A stretch of DNA of 32,735 bases, taken from NCBI RefSeq assembly GCF_000192795.1, contig NW_007360657.1:4442-37176 (forward strand), written 5' to 3'. Under the pieces are notes generated by a model. It did no database searches. It was not told where the DNA came from and was given only the letters and a program-made list of their open reading frames with translations. This document shows, in pieces, positions 9,857 to 18,578 of this stretch. The DNA comes from Vavraia culicis subsp. floridensis. Lineage: Eukaryota > Microsporidia > Pleistophoridae. A program made the translations under genes and the position numbers. Numbering within the stretch: position 1 is the stretch's first letter; each line of letters opens with the position of its first letter.

Positions 9857-10927
9857 ATGTCATCAGCCACTGATCCATCAAAGAATGCTTTTATCGATAC
9901 TTCGGTTATACCCTCACCACTTTCTAACGACCCGATCGAATGTGTAACGAAACAAGTGGTAAAACGGCGAAGAAGGAAGCGCAAGCCTCTCGGTGTTTAT
10001 CGGCCATTTAAATCTATGTATGAAGAAGAGATGCGGTTTCTTACGCCAAGGCAACAGGTTAGAGTGCTGAAATATTTGAGTGCAAAGGAAAAGTTCATTA
10101 AAACTGGGCAGATGGTTAATGGCTATTATTTCGATAGAAACGAGTTGATGAAAGAATACGAGAGGAGTGGCAATAGTGAAAAGAGTGTTGAAATGGAGTT
10201 TAATAATAATGAAGTGCATAACAACAAAGCTTGTAGTGACGAGACCCATAATAGCGAGACATATGTTGAGCAAGTGAGTAAAAGTGGATCGGTAGACGTA
10301 CAAATATCTGACATGACAGTTCAACAAAGGCCTTCAAGATCAAAATGCATAAAACAGCGAAAAAACAGCGGAATAAAACGCAAGATTAAGCAACCGGGCA
10401 AGGCGAATATGAAGTGTAAGAACAAAATGGCTAGCATTCGCTGTAAGAATACAAACACCGAGTTCAACACAAAGGTTAAGCGAAATGCAAGATACAAGGT
10501 GAAACAAGCTGGTGATGTGCAAAAAACTCAAAATGTGGATAAAAGAACAACCAAGGAACAATTAAAGATTCAATGCACCGAATCATCCCCCGACTTGGCC
10601 GTACATACCTTTCAATCTAATAAAGTGAAAGAAAAAGAACTCATCACGTACAACAATACTCATCTGCAATTACCTGATTATAGACAAATAGCGCTTAACT
10701 GCCTAGTTAACGACCAGGACACCACACATACTGGAAATGGTACATCGTTGACCAAGAACTTCACCCACAACGATAAAATACAGTTCATTCAAACAATTAA
10801 GAAATTACATAGCTGCGCGTTTCGTTCCTTTATCGAATACATGGAAACTCCGCTCATCCGAAAAGACAGGTTTCAAAAAATTTTTAATGATATCCTGAGC
10901 AGATTTGTGAAGCTAGAGTGCTGTTAA
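9857..10927 (+). CDS. Basic, lysine/arginine-rich orphan protein
   Basis: Encodes 356 residues from the first ATG of the frame, which opens upstream only with non-ATG codons. I do not recognise the family. Seen in order: a short N-terminal leader; a strong basic cluster (KRRRRKRKP, about residues 36-44) that would serve as a nuclear signal or nucleic-acid contact; a compact segment with GVYRPFKSMYEEEMRFL and QQVRVLKYLSAKEKF (about 46-85); a long low-complexity region rich in N, K, S, T and E; and a C-terminal helical block of about 50 residues (FRSFIEYMETPL; FQKIFNDILSRFV). The two folded ends joined by a disordered basic middle suggest a nuclear scaffold or nucleic-acid-binding protein, by inference only. 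AATAAA lies 21 bases after the stop. The next gene downstream on the same strand is the SANTA-domain gene. Confidence 0.8.
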   Translation: MSSATDPSKNAFIDTSVIPSPLSNDPIECVTKQVVKRRRRKRKPLGVYRPFKSMYEEEMRFLTPRQQVRVLKYLSAKEKFIKTGQMVNGYYFDRNELMKEYERSGNSEKSVEMEFNNNEVHNNKACSDETHNSETYVEQVSKSGSVDVQISDMTVQQRPSRSKCIKQRKNSGIKRKIKQPGKANMKCKNKMASIRCKNTNTEFNTKVKRNARYKVKQAGDVQKTQNVDKRTTKEQLKIQCTESSPDLAVHTFQSNKVKEKELITYNNTHLQLPDYRQIALNCLVNDQDTTHTGNGTSLTKNFTHNDKIQFIQTIKKLHSCAFRSFIEYMETPLIRKDRFQKIFNDILSRFVKLECC

Positions 10928-10947
10928 TTAGCGTGTTGCCGATTTGA

Positions 10948-10953
10948 AATAAA
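10948..10953 (+). terminator. Polyadenylation signal AATAAA
   Basis: Canonical AATAAA 21 bases after the TAA of the basic orphan gene. Confidence 0.5.
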
Positions 10954-11836
10954 GCTTAACATCCGATCTACAAATTAAAATTATACTTGTTAAACATGTA
11001 AGTATCATAACCTTCCTCATCTATCGAGTTATCCTCTTCTCCTGCAGAATTCACTGGTATCTTTTATCCATACTAAAAACTCAAGAAATACACTCTCAGC
11101 GATGTTGTTTCTTTCATCTCACACTGAACACCTCGTCCAATTTTATGTCTACCGAATTCGCTGTGTAGTATTTGAATGCACTCTGTTCGTGGCCAAATAT
11201 GGTTTAGTTAGGTTTATCTGAGATGGTTCTTTATCCAAAGCACAGAAATATCATGATTTTACATCCCTTACTTACATGTTCTGATCAATCACTGTTATAA
11301 ATTGGTATTTGAATGGAAACGCGGTTCATTTTCATTTTATCCCGAATCTCCCCACTTATGCTACCAACCCTCATTTGATTTGTCTATAGCCTTTAAAGTG
11401 CCTATTCATTCTTTTATTACAAACGATTTATCTTGCACCTCACATAACATCATTCGGACAGGCACATTGTCTGAACGGTGTTCCTTTTCAAGTATTTTGT
11501 GTGAATCTAGTAATACCTGTATTTCTTAATGATCCTTCAATGGTGTAAAATACGTTCATATTCAGATGCAAATCACTTTATAGAATTATTTATATTGTTA
11601 ATCCGTCCCTTCGTACAGTTATTTCATCGAAATGCGTTAATATGCCGATACATAGCGTAGGAAGTATTTTTTATATATTACAACAAAATATCGCATGCTC
11701 TATAATTAAGCTCGCCGCACCAACTTTACTGCCAATTAGACGCATATTAAGATAAACTACACTGTTTAAACACTGCAACTGCAGTAAACAGCGATAAGCT
11801 ATGGTTGCTTCGCCATCTATATAAACGAATATTTTA
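10954..11836. other. Gap with a possible plus-strand relic
   Basis: The frame ending in TAA at 11529 is open for about 88 codons from near 11260 (FEWKRGSFSFYPESPH; FKVPIHSFITNDLSCTSHN) but has no ATG start. The same frame upstream to about 11000 has several stops. It may be an old coding remnant. No promoter motif, RNA gene or repeat was seen. Confidence 0.25.
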
Positions 11837-11850
11837 CCCCCCTCCACCCC
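11837..11850 (+). promoter_or_regulatory. C-rich promoter motif of the SANTA gene
   Basis: A nearly pure pyrimidine run of C (CCCCCCTCCACCCC) ends four bases before the ATG at 11855 and is preceded by TTTTA. It is the clearest CCC-like microsporidian start motif in the window and fixes the start codon. Confidence 0.65.
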
Positions 11851-11854
11851 AAAA

Positions 11855-13408
11855 ATGCCAATAATACCCAACACAGACATTCTAAACCGTGGCAAATTAA
11901 AAAACCTGCCTAACTACAAAATATTTCGTCTCAGACATCCCCGTCTCGTCGCCCATAAAACATTACATAACTGGTCGTTCAAGCTTATCAACAAGAATAG
12001 CACATATAAAGTAATAGTGATGGGATATATCAACGATAATACGCTGATACAGACTTCTTTTATAGAAAATGCCAATTTTAACGTAGTGGTAACAGAAAAT
12101 TGCACCGTTTATAAGGTGGAACGGTTTACGGGAGAGTTACCCCATCCATTGTTTGACGAGAGTTTGCTTGTGCTTTTTAAGGACGGTTTTCCGGCTAATT
12201 GGAAAGAAATTATAGAGAGGGAGTGTGCTAAGATAAAGAAACAGGAAGGTGTTGCCGAGAATGAATGTAATTTTGATGATTTACTGATGAAAAACATGAG
12301 TAGAGAGAAGAATGAGGAGGAGGAGTTGGAACGTGCTAAAGAGAAGATCTTTCTCAATTATTTGAGTAAATTACAGAAAGATGATAATGAGATAAAAAAG
12401 GACAAGAAAGGTGTCGAGAAAAAAGACAAAAGGAACGATCGGAATGGCAGGCAAATTGTGGAGGAAAGAGAAAGTGCTGTATCTGGAAAAGAAGGACATG
12501 AACACGACGTGAAACAAAGTAAAGATATGAGAAAGAGCCATTCCGATTGTAAATTGAGAAACGATCCTTTAAAAGTTGTGACAGCTTCCGGGAAAGAAAA
12601 TGAGAAATTGAAAAACGAGAAAAATATGATGAGCAGAACTCTGTCAAACGAGAATGTTATTAACAACGAAGCATATGATACAGATAAGAGCAGCATATCA
12701 CCTCATAATATCAAGAAGAGCATAAGGTTAAGTATTGCGGTGAAGAAAGGTACGGCTACAATGTCAAAGCTATCTAAAGCCATTGAAAGTACTGAAGTAC
12801 GTAAAGATGAAGTTAAAATAGAAACCGTTGACGAGTGCAGCGCGAATGGCACAGCACCAGAAACAATGAAGGACACGAGTGATAGCTTCGCTCTGATTTC
12901 ACAGGGCAAGTCAAAATATAGCGGTGAGAAAGCAAAAAGAAACTTGAAGGATCGGATGAAAGAAGAAAATGAGGTGGAGAAGGCGAAGAAAAGAGAACCT
13001 AAAAGGTCACAAAGCAAATTAAAGGGTAAAACGGTAATAAACGATTATTGTTCTGCTGAAAAGATTCCCTTAAAGCAAATGGAGTCGATTGATTTCAAAG
13101 CGCAAGGTGGTAATCTTAACAATTCGTGCGAAAAAGAGGAAGAATCGGCGACAATAATTGATACAAAAATGAAGGACATGAGTAGGAAGGTCAGTGTTCC
13201 AATGTGGAATAAATATTCAAGGGATGTGACTAAGAAACGAAATGATGACAGCATAGTAGAAGACATCGCTGACAATACCGATGAAATAATAAAGGGAGAT
13301 AAAAATAAAGAGAATGAACCAACAGTCAGCGCTAGTTCAGCACCGAAAAAAAGACCTGCTGCAAGAAGAAAAAGGAACCGTTTAACCATGCCAAAGGGAT
13401 TTAGATAG
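11855..13408 (+). CDS. SANTA-domain protein, KNL2/Mis18BP1-like centromere factor candidate
   Basis: Encodes 517 residues. Residues about 36-122 match the SANTA domain pattern: an opening LHNWSFKLI with the key tryptophan (W40), a V-x-V-x-G-type strand (VIVMG, 53-57), a TS-x-I strand (67-70), a TVYKV strand, and the ending LFKDGFPANWKEII (107-120). The hydrophobic-GFP-xx-W-K signature is characteristic of KNL2/M18BP1 SANTA domains. The remaining 390 residues are highly charged, lysine/glutamate-rich and probably disordered or coiled (123-170 helical). They end in a basic tail with RRKRNRLTMPKGF, which faintly resembles a CENP-C motif. Known family role: loading or licensing of the centromeric histone CENP-A on chromatin. 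No SANT/Myb repeat is evident. The C-rich motif just upstream supports the start, and AATAAA follows 51 bases after the stop. The domain call is by pattern only. Confidence 0.75.
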   Translation: MPIIPNTDILNRGKLKNLPNYKIFRLRHPRLVAHKTLHNWSFKLINKNSTYKVIVMGYINDNTLIQTSFIENANFNVVVTENCTVYKVERFTGELPHPLFDESLLVLFKDGFPANWKEIIERECAKIKKQEGVAENECNFDDLLMKNMSREKNEEEELERAKEKIFLNYLSKLQKDDNEIKKDKKGVEKKDKRNDRNGRQIVEERESAVSGKEGHEHDVKQSKDMRKSHSDCKLRNDPLKVVTASGKENEKLKNEKNMMSRTLSNENVINNEAYDTDKSSISPHNIKKSIRLSIAVKKGTATMSKLSKAIESTEVRKDEVKIETVDECSANGTAPETMKDTSDSFALISQGKSKYSGEKAKRNLKDRMKEENEVEKAKKREPKRSQSKLKGKTVINDYCSAEKIPLKQMESIDFKAQGGNLNNSCEKEEESATIIDTKMKDMSRKVSVPMWNKYSRDVTKKRNDDSIVEDIADNTDEIIKGDKNKENEPTVSASSAPKKRPAARRKRNRLTMPKGFR

Positions 13409-13459
13409 AACAGAAAGTGAACCATAAACACTTTTACGGCTATTGGAATGTAAATTGGA

Positions 13460-13465
13460 AATAAA
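13460..13465 (+). terminator. Polyadenylation signal AATAAA
   Basis: Canonical AATAAA 51 bases after the stop of the SANTA-domain gene. Confidence 0.45.
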
Positions 13466-14000
13466 ACACGCTAAAAAACAGCAGGGTGTCTGTTTTATGT
13501 GGCGGATGATGTACTGATTGTTTGCTTTCAATAAAAATTCGTAACATTTTTTGCTGGTCTGTGCAAGGATATTGCTCATTTTCAAAGCATTTAATGAATA
13601 GGAATGTGGCTCACGGTACGTATACTGTTTGACGTATCGAATAATTTGATCAAAGGATACTAACGTACTGTTTGAAAGTCATTGACCGTTAGTAATAGCT
13701 AATACGCATTTTAACCGTACCTCCTCCTTGGAACACTAATTACTTAGCGGACTACCAATTTTATTTACGAATCGGTGTGATGCAACAGTGTGTTGCAATA
13801 GGAGTAGTAAATAAATTTGTTATTCCTCAGATTCTCATCTCCCATGCCAACATACTAATAAGGCGCTTCTTTGGACAACAGTAAACAAATTTTAAATCCT
13901 GAGATACGGAAGTTACCGAGAATGAAGCGATTAATAAATACACTTTTAAGAAAAAGAATTATTTATGATCTAGGACCGGGTATCCGATTGCAAACATCGA
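13466..14000. other. Gap between convergent genes, with a possible short relic
   Basis: A plus-strand frame without an initiating ATG, open from about 13862 into the end of the opposite gene, reads NPEIRKLPRMKRLINTLLRK between about 13898 and 13957. It could be a remnant, or chance overlap with the antisense of the LRR gene. Nothing else is seen. Confidence 0.25.
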
Positions 14001-14006
14001 TTTATT
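14001..14006 (-). terminator. Polyadenylation signal overlapping the stop codon
   Basis: On the minus strand AATAAA includes the TAA stop of the LRR-like gene (stop at 14004-14002). Such tight 3' ends are common in microsporidia. Confidence 0.4.
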
Positions 14007-16836
14007 CGTTCAGATCAGCAGTTTCATTTGTGGACTCGATAATCTTCAAGCTTATCGGATCAAGATAATAAATTACGTGCCCAGACTTGTATGCAAAGAA
14101 ATCGAGCGAAGTAAACTCTAAATATTCGCACAGTGTACGAACCATTTCCGCTAGCGTCGATGCTTCATTGATTTTGTTGTTTTCGAAGAGTTCCTCACCA
14201 AAATTAGGATGGTGTATCACAAGTCTCCTTATTCTCAGTTTGTCTCTCACAATCTCAGTGAGCAGCTCATCCTCAAACTCGTACAGCGGTAATTCCAAGT
14301 TCTTAAGGTTTTTCGGTAACGAGAGCAGAAACTGGGGGTCTCCAAAAATATAATTCGTTGAAATGAAGGTTTCAAGCTGGTGGAAAGTCGATAAGTACGC
14401 GTTGGAAGGATCTTTTATGCGCGTCATGTCTGTTTCTTGTTCGTAGCCTTGGCAAAGCTTCAAATACTTCAGCATGGGGAAAGAATGTTGGAAAATAGCG
14501 GATAAAAGCCAGTAAGGGCACAGAACAAGCCGTTCCAACAGATAATGGAGATGTATTTGATGAAAATTATCATATGTGATCGCAAATCCAGACAACTCCA
14601 TTTCATATATGTTTGTATTTGCATGCTCTGCAAGTACAGAACATAAAAATTCATTAATTTTAGTGTTTCTCTTCCAATGAATATGTTGTGAATTACTGGT
14701 AGTTCTGCTGTGTGTGTTGTTGTGCGGTTCCAGAGGGTATGCCACTTCATGTGGCATACCATCACAGCTATCTATGCTGCCCAGCATATAAGTACCAGCA
14801 TTCTCGCTCATCTCCTGAAGTGAATGCCAAAGATGAAACCTTTCCATGTTTCTACATGTTTTAACCAACTTCTCCAACACACAGGTGTTGACATAGTTGT
14901 ACCGTATTTTAAGAATCTTCACCGTATCCAAACATCGCGGAAAAACAAGAACTAAATCATCAACACCATATGTACTGAGGTCAATGTTAGTCAAATTTAT
15001 GATATTAGACAAGATTATGCGTGCATAACAGCCATTAACGACTATCTTTTCACAGCGCGTATTTACTTCTAGACTTGAATTTCTCTCTACGATTATACGA
15101 TCTAATATCAGCGTAGATACGTCTTCTCTAATCTTAATCGTATTATTAAACACAAATTTTCTAATTTCTAATGCGCTTGTTCCTTTGTTCATTTCATACC
15201 TGAGCGACATTCCCCTGTTAAACTTGCCTTTGTAGTCCAATAAAATATTAGAAATATCAAAAAGACCAGAACACTTATTAATCACAATCTTTTCCATTGT
15301 CTCAGCTATAACCAGTCTACTCGATACACTCACGTTTATCAATGAGATGTTTGTAAAGGGCAGCGTTACCTCCTGGTCTATTTCGACACTTTCCATTCGT
15401 AAGCATGCGCTATTATCGATGCAATGGACAAATTCCAACGCACAACCATCTGTTTCCGGCAGAACAATATCGCTCAACCCTGTTCTCTTCGGCAGGGAAT
15501 AATGGCCAGGTGTTGACACCACGTCAATCGCCCTGATATTCTCATTTATTCTCAACACAGATCCATTTGATAGAACGCTATTCTTCAACGCAAAGCACTC
15601 GATATTATCGGGCAATAAATAATCATTTAGGAATTTTAGATTGGTTAGCCTCAATTCTTTGACATTGGCCGGTAACAATTGCAATTTTTGAAATTTGTAG
15701 GCATCGCTATGAACACACACATGTTCTGTATAATATGACAAGGCCTGCACAAGACGAAGCGAGCAATTTACGAGAATTATTTTGGTAAATTTTTTTGATA
15801 GCGGTATCTCGAATAGGTCTTGTGGGCAGTCACCGCCATGAACATAAAGTATTATGTCTGTGACACTGTCGCAATTTAAGAACTGTGATGCCAAGGTATT
15901 ACGAACCATCTGTTCAACGATGCGTTCATCAGACATATTCGATTTTCGTTTTACAACTTCCAAATTTACCGTTACAATCAGTGAGCAGTCATCAGCGAAC
16001 TTTTTGTGAAGTAATTGCTCATTTTCGATGAGGTATCTGTAATTTATTTCAAGCTCGCTGATGAGATATCCTATATTCAGATCCTTGAGGTCGAATTGCC
16101 ATTCAAGCTTATTGCGGCTCTGATTTTCGGGTGATACTGATGTTTGGAAATCATCGTCTCGCAATGTAAAGCACATCTCTGATTGAACGGCACAACGTAG
16201 TACATTTAAATCGATGTTTGTTTGCAAAGGCCAGTTGTCCATTCTCAGTCTCTTGGTCGGTTGGCCATTTTCAGTGCCTTTTTCTTCATCCAGGCACCGC
16301 AGCTTGTACAGGGAGTTAGGTATGCTTTGAAGTACCTGACAAATATTAAAAACTGCTCTTTTTTCCTTCATAAAATACCAAAACCAGTTTAACAAAATCG
16401 TATGAAGATCTTTTATCGTGAAGATCATCTCTGATCTGTTTCGCATCATATCAACAATTTTCTCGCACATAACTCTGGTCATCGGGAGCCTTACAATTCT
16501 ACACGATACTAATATCTCCTTCACTACCACGTGTCTGTTTGGGAATAACTTCATTTCTTTTTTTAAAGCAATTTTAAACTGCTCTTCTCTGGATCGTATT
16601 CTCCGGTTATTTAGTGCGCTCCTTACATGCTGCTCCGGTAAAAACTCATCGTAATGATCGAACAAATTTAAAAAATCACCAATTTTCTCCAAAGCACCCG
16701 TATCCATGTCTCTATTTAAATCGAATAGTGCATCGTAAGCTACATACTCGTATAACGGTGCATCACTTTCTTCCAAACAAAACCGTAAAAACAAGTTTGT
16801 TGTCAAATGTGTCACATGGCCTATGTTATAAAACAT
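14002..16836 (-). CDS. Large leucine-rich-repeat-like protein, paralogue A
   Basis: Encodes 944 residues from the first in-frame ATG at 16836. The N-terminal 300 residues are helical and precede a long series of irregular LRR-like beta/turn units (KIILVNCSLRLVQAL; NVKELRLTNLKFL; MEKIVINKCSGLFDI; CEKIVVNGCYARIIL; LKNLELPLYEFED). A helical block around 114-171 (IVRLPMTRVMCEKI; FNICQVLQS) and a block around 251-268 (KDLNIGYLISELEINYRYL) match the gene at 24527-27367 at the same residue positions, so the two are paralogues of nearly equal length. No clear signal peptide or transmembrane segment. Function unknown; such LRR families in microsporidia are lineage-specific and are thought to mediate protein or host contacts. 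The upstream ATG at 16855 is out of frame. Confidence 0.85.
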   Translation of the reverse strand: MFYNIGHVTHLTTNLFLRFCLEESDAPLYEYVAYDALFDLNRDMDTGALEKIGDFLNLFDHYDEFLPEQHVRSALNNRRIRSREEQFKIALKKEMKLFPNRHVVVKEILVSCRIVRLPMTRVMCEKIVDMMRNRSEMIFTIKDLHTILLNWFWYFMKEKRAVFNICQVLQSIPNSLYKLRCLDEEKGTENGQPTKRLRMDNWPLQTNIDLNVLRCAVQSEMCFTLRDDDFQTSVSPENQSRNKLEWQFDLKDLNIGYLISELEINYRYLIENEQLLHKKFADDCSLIVTVNLEVVKRKSNMSDERIVEQMVRNTLASQFLNCDSVTDIILYVHGGDCPQDLFEIPLSKKFTKIILVNCSLRLVQALSYYTEHVCVHSDAYKFQKLQLLPANVKELRLTNLKFLNDYLLPDNIECFALKNSVLSNGSVLRINENIRAIDVVSTPGHYSLPKRTGLSDIVLPETDGCALEFVHCIDNSACLRMESVEIDQEVTLPFTNISLINVSVSSRLVIAETMEKIVINKCSGLFDISNILLDYKGKFNRGMSLRYEMNKGTSALEIRKFVFNNTIKIREDVSTLILDRIIVERNSSLEVNTRCEKIVVNGCYARIILSNIINLTNIDLSTYGVDDLVLVFPRCLDTVKILKIRYNYVNTCVLEKLVKTCRNMERFHLWHSLQEMSENAGTYMLGSIDSCDGMPHEVAYPLEPHNNTHSRTTSNSQHIHWKRNTKINEFLCSVLAEHANTNIYEMELSGFAITYDNFHQIHLHYLLERLVLCPYWLLSAIFQHSFPMLKYLKLCQGYEQETDMTRIKDPSNAYLSTFHQLETFISTNYIFGDPQFLLSLPKNLKNLELPLYEFEDELLTEIVRDKLRIRRLVIHHPNFGEELFENNKINEASTLAEMVRTLCEYLEFTSLDFFAYKSGHVIYYLDPISLKIIESTNETADLNE

Positions 16837-16857
16837 TTGCTTGTGCAGCAATCATTT

Positions 16858-16865
16858 TATTTATA
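16858..16865 (-). promoter_or_regulatory. TATA-like element TATAAATA
   Basis: Lies 22-29 bases before the ATG at 16836. A leader beginning downstream of it would exclude the out-of-frame ATG at 16855. The same octamer lies at an equivalent distance before the gene at 29647. Confidence 0.45.
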
Positions 16866-16869
16866 CTTC

Positions 16870-18014
16870 TTCTAAATATCCTTTTTGGTAAAAGATAAAA
16901 TATTTTTTGAACTTCCAAAAATTACTAAATTGTTAGAAAGGCGTTATTCTTGCGCGAAGGCAAAATGCTTTGTACTCAATTTCATATCTCTTGGTTCATT
17001 CTCACAAAAAGTCTGCAATTCTTACATTTAAGATTAAAAATGAGATGATACGACATGCCGATGATTTACACCGTATGATCAATCCATTTTAAGAAGATAA
17101 AATTTATTTCATACCCGTAACTTTTCACCAGCGTAATTGTAACCACTTCTGTGGGATTAATTCCACATTAAGATTTAATGAACGGCCAGATTCTTAAAAC
17201 AATGCTATTTTGTTCTGAGCCTTTTATTACTTCGGTATAAATTAAATGGAACAATCTATTGGATAATCAGATGGTACGAACACATTCATTATTACACGTA
17301 TTCCGTACCATATTTGACTTGTAAATCACAAGTATTTCTTCCAAATGAATATCAGTGAAGAGCATGGTCCTATTTGGCATTGTAAAAATCAATTGTTGTA
17401 ATAGTTTTCAACTTTGACAGTTTCCTTGACACGGTACCACGTTAAATTGATAGATGTCATGAACGGAAAAACAAAACTAATTAACTTTTTAGCATTAGAC
17501 TCGTATGTTTAACTTTTCAAATATTTTATAACAAATTTATCCGGAATAAAAATCCATCAGACTTATTAAGCAATTTTATTAAAAAAATTGATATTACCAA
17601 CAGTTCACAGCTAATCATCCAAACTAAATTCATCAACATCCTATAAATTTACATTATTGATATGGTATAATCTGCATTACTCATGGTGATTAACAGACGA
17701 TACGCACAAATAGCTCAAAAAAGAGACATGATCAAATTCTTTCCCATTTTGACATCTGACAAGTTTCGTAACTCATCTGAGTTAAAAAGTGGGCTATCAC
17801 TCTTTATACACAGAAAAAGCAATTACCAGCCGATATATACCATTTAGACAGATAGATTATACAAAAAAATAAGAAACTAAAACCTGAGGGTTATAAACAG
17901 TTACGCTCATTTACTAGAAACTCAAGATCAAGACATCGTATTATGTTGTCATCAACAATAATACGGGATAAAGATGATCAAATAACCTTCATATCAAAAA
18001 AAGTACGTTGCTAG
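16870..18014. other. Gap with weak coding-like traces
   Basis: A plus-strand frame is open for about 52 codons from 16876 to 17032 without an ATG (ELPKITKLLERRYSCAKAKC). On the minus strand around 17280-17110 there are short runs such as SGRSLNLNVELIPQKW between stops. Both may be remnants of genes. From about 17300 onward I see only AT-rich DNA with no feature. Confidence 0.25.
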
Positions 18015-18302
18015 TTAATATTGTTGTATAATACGTAAAATATTCCTTGTATATTGATTAAAATTTTTATCACGATGGATGTCCCTAAATATAAAATGAA
18101 ATAAGTGCAGGATTGTTATTTCTATTTTTACCGAGTCAAAACAGGAAAAAATATACAACCCGCACCGTGTTAATGAATTACGTAATACAAGCAATGAAGC
18201 GAAGAATTTTAAATGAATAAATTTACTTGTAACGTGATGCTTCGAAAAGTAACTAGAAGAACGTATAAGGTTAATTGAAAAGAGTAAATTTATCACTCAT
18301 CG
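18015..18302 (-). pseudogene. Possible relic of a small gene
   Basis: A minus-strand frame is open for 93 codons to a TAA at 18015 but begins with GTG just after a TGA. An ATG at 18302 opens a nine-codon peptide (MSDKFTLFN) that would join it by one frameshift. Contents include SSSYFSKHHVTSKFIHLKFF and HRDKNFNQYTRNILRIIQQY. Not recognised; may be chance. Confidence 0.25.
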
Positions 18303-18529
18303 GTTGTTTTTGTTGCTAAAGTTAAAAGTGCAATTGGAAAATACACCAGACAACAGAGTAATAGCTAGGGAAAAGAAACGAACGGGCAAAGCTAAATTTA
18401 CCCTTCATATCACACCTAGGAAGAGGTCTTGCTGTTAAATATCTTATCAATACTGAACATGCACACCTTGTGTAAATGTTCGATGAAATTTTCTCCTAAG
18501 CAGTGATTATTAAACATAAACTAAGTAAT

Positions 18530-18535
18530 TTTATT
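18530..18535 (-). terminator. Polyadenylation signal of the kinase gene
   Basis: AATAAA on the minus strand, 44 bases after the stop of the ethanolamine/choline kinase gene. Confidence 0.4.
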
Positions 18536-18578
18536 ATTATCGAACAATTTAAAAGCTTTTTACTACAAAAATTGTACG

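Noticed and set aside
12109..13431. Several minus-strand ORFs of 80-128 codons rich in S, F and L opposite the SANTA gene
   Set aside because: They are antisense shadows of a lysine/glutamate-rich coding region, in which AAA/GAA codons read as Phe/Ser/Leu on the other strand.
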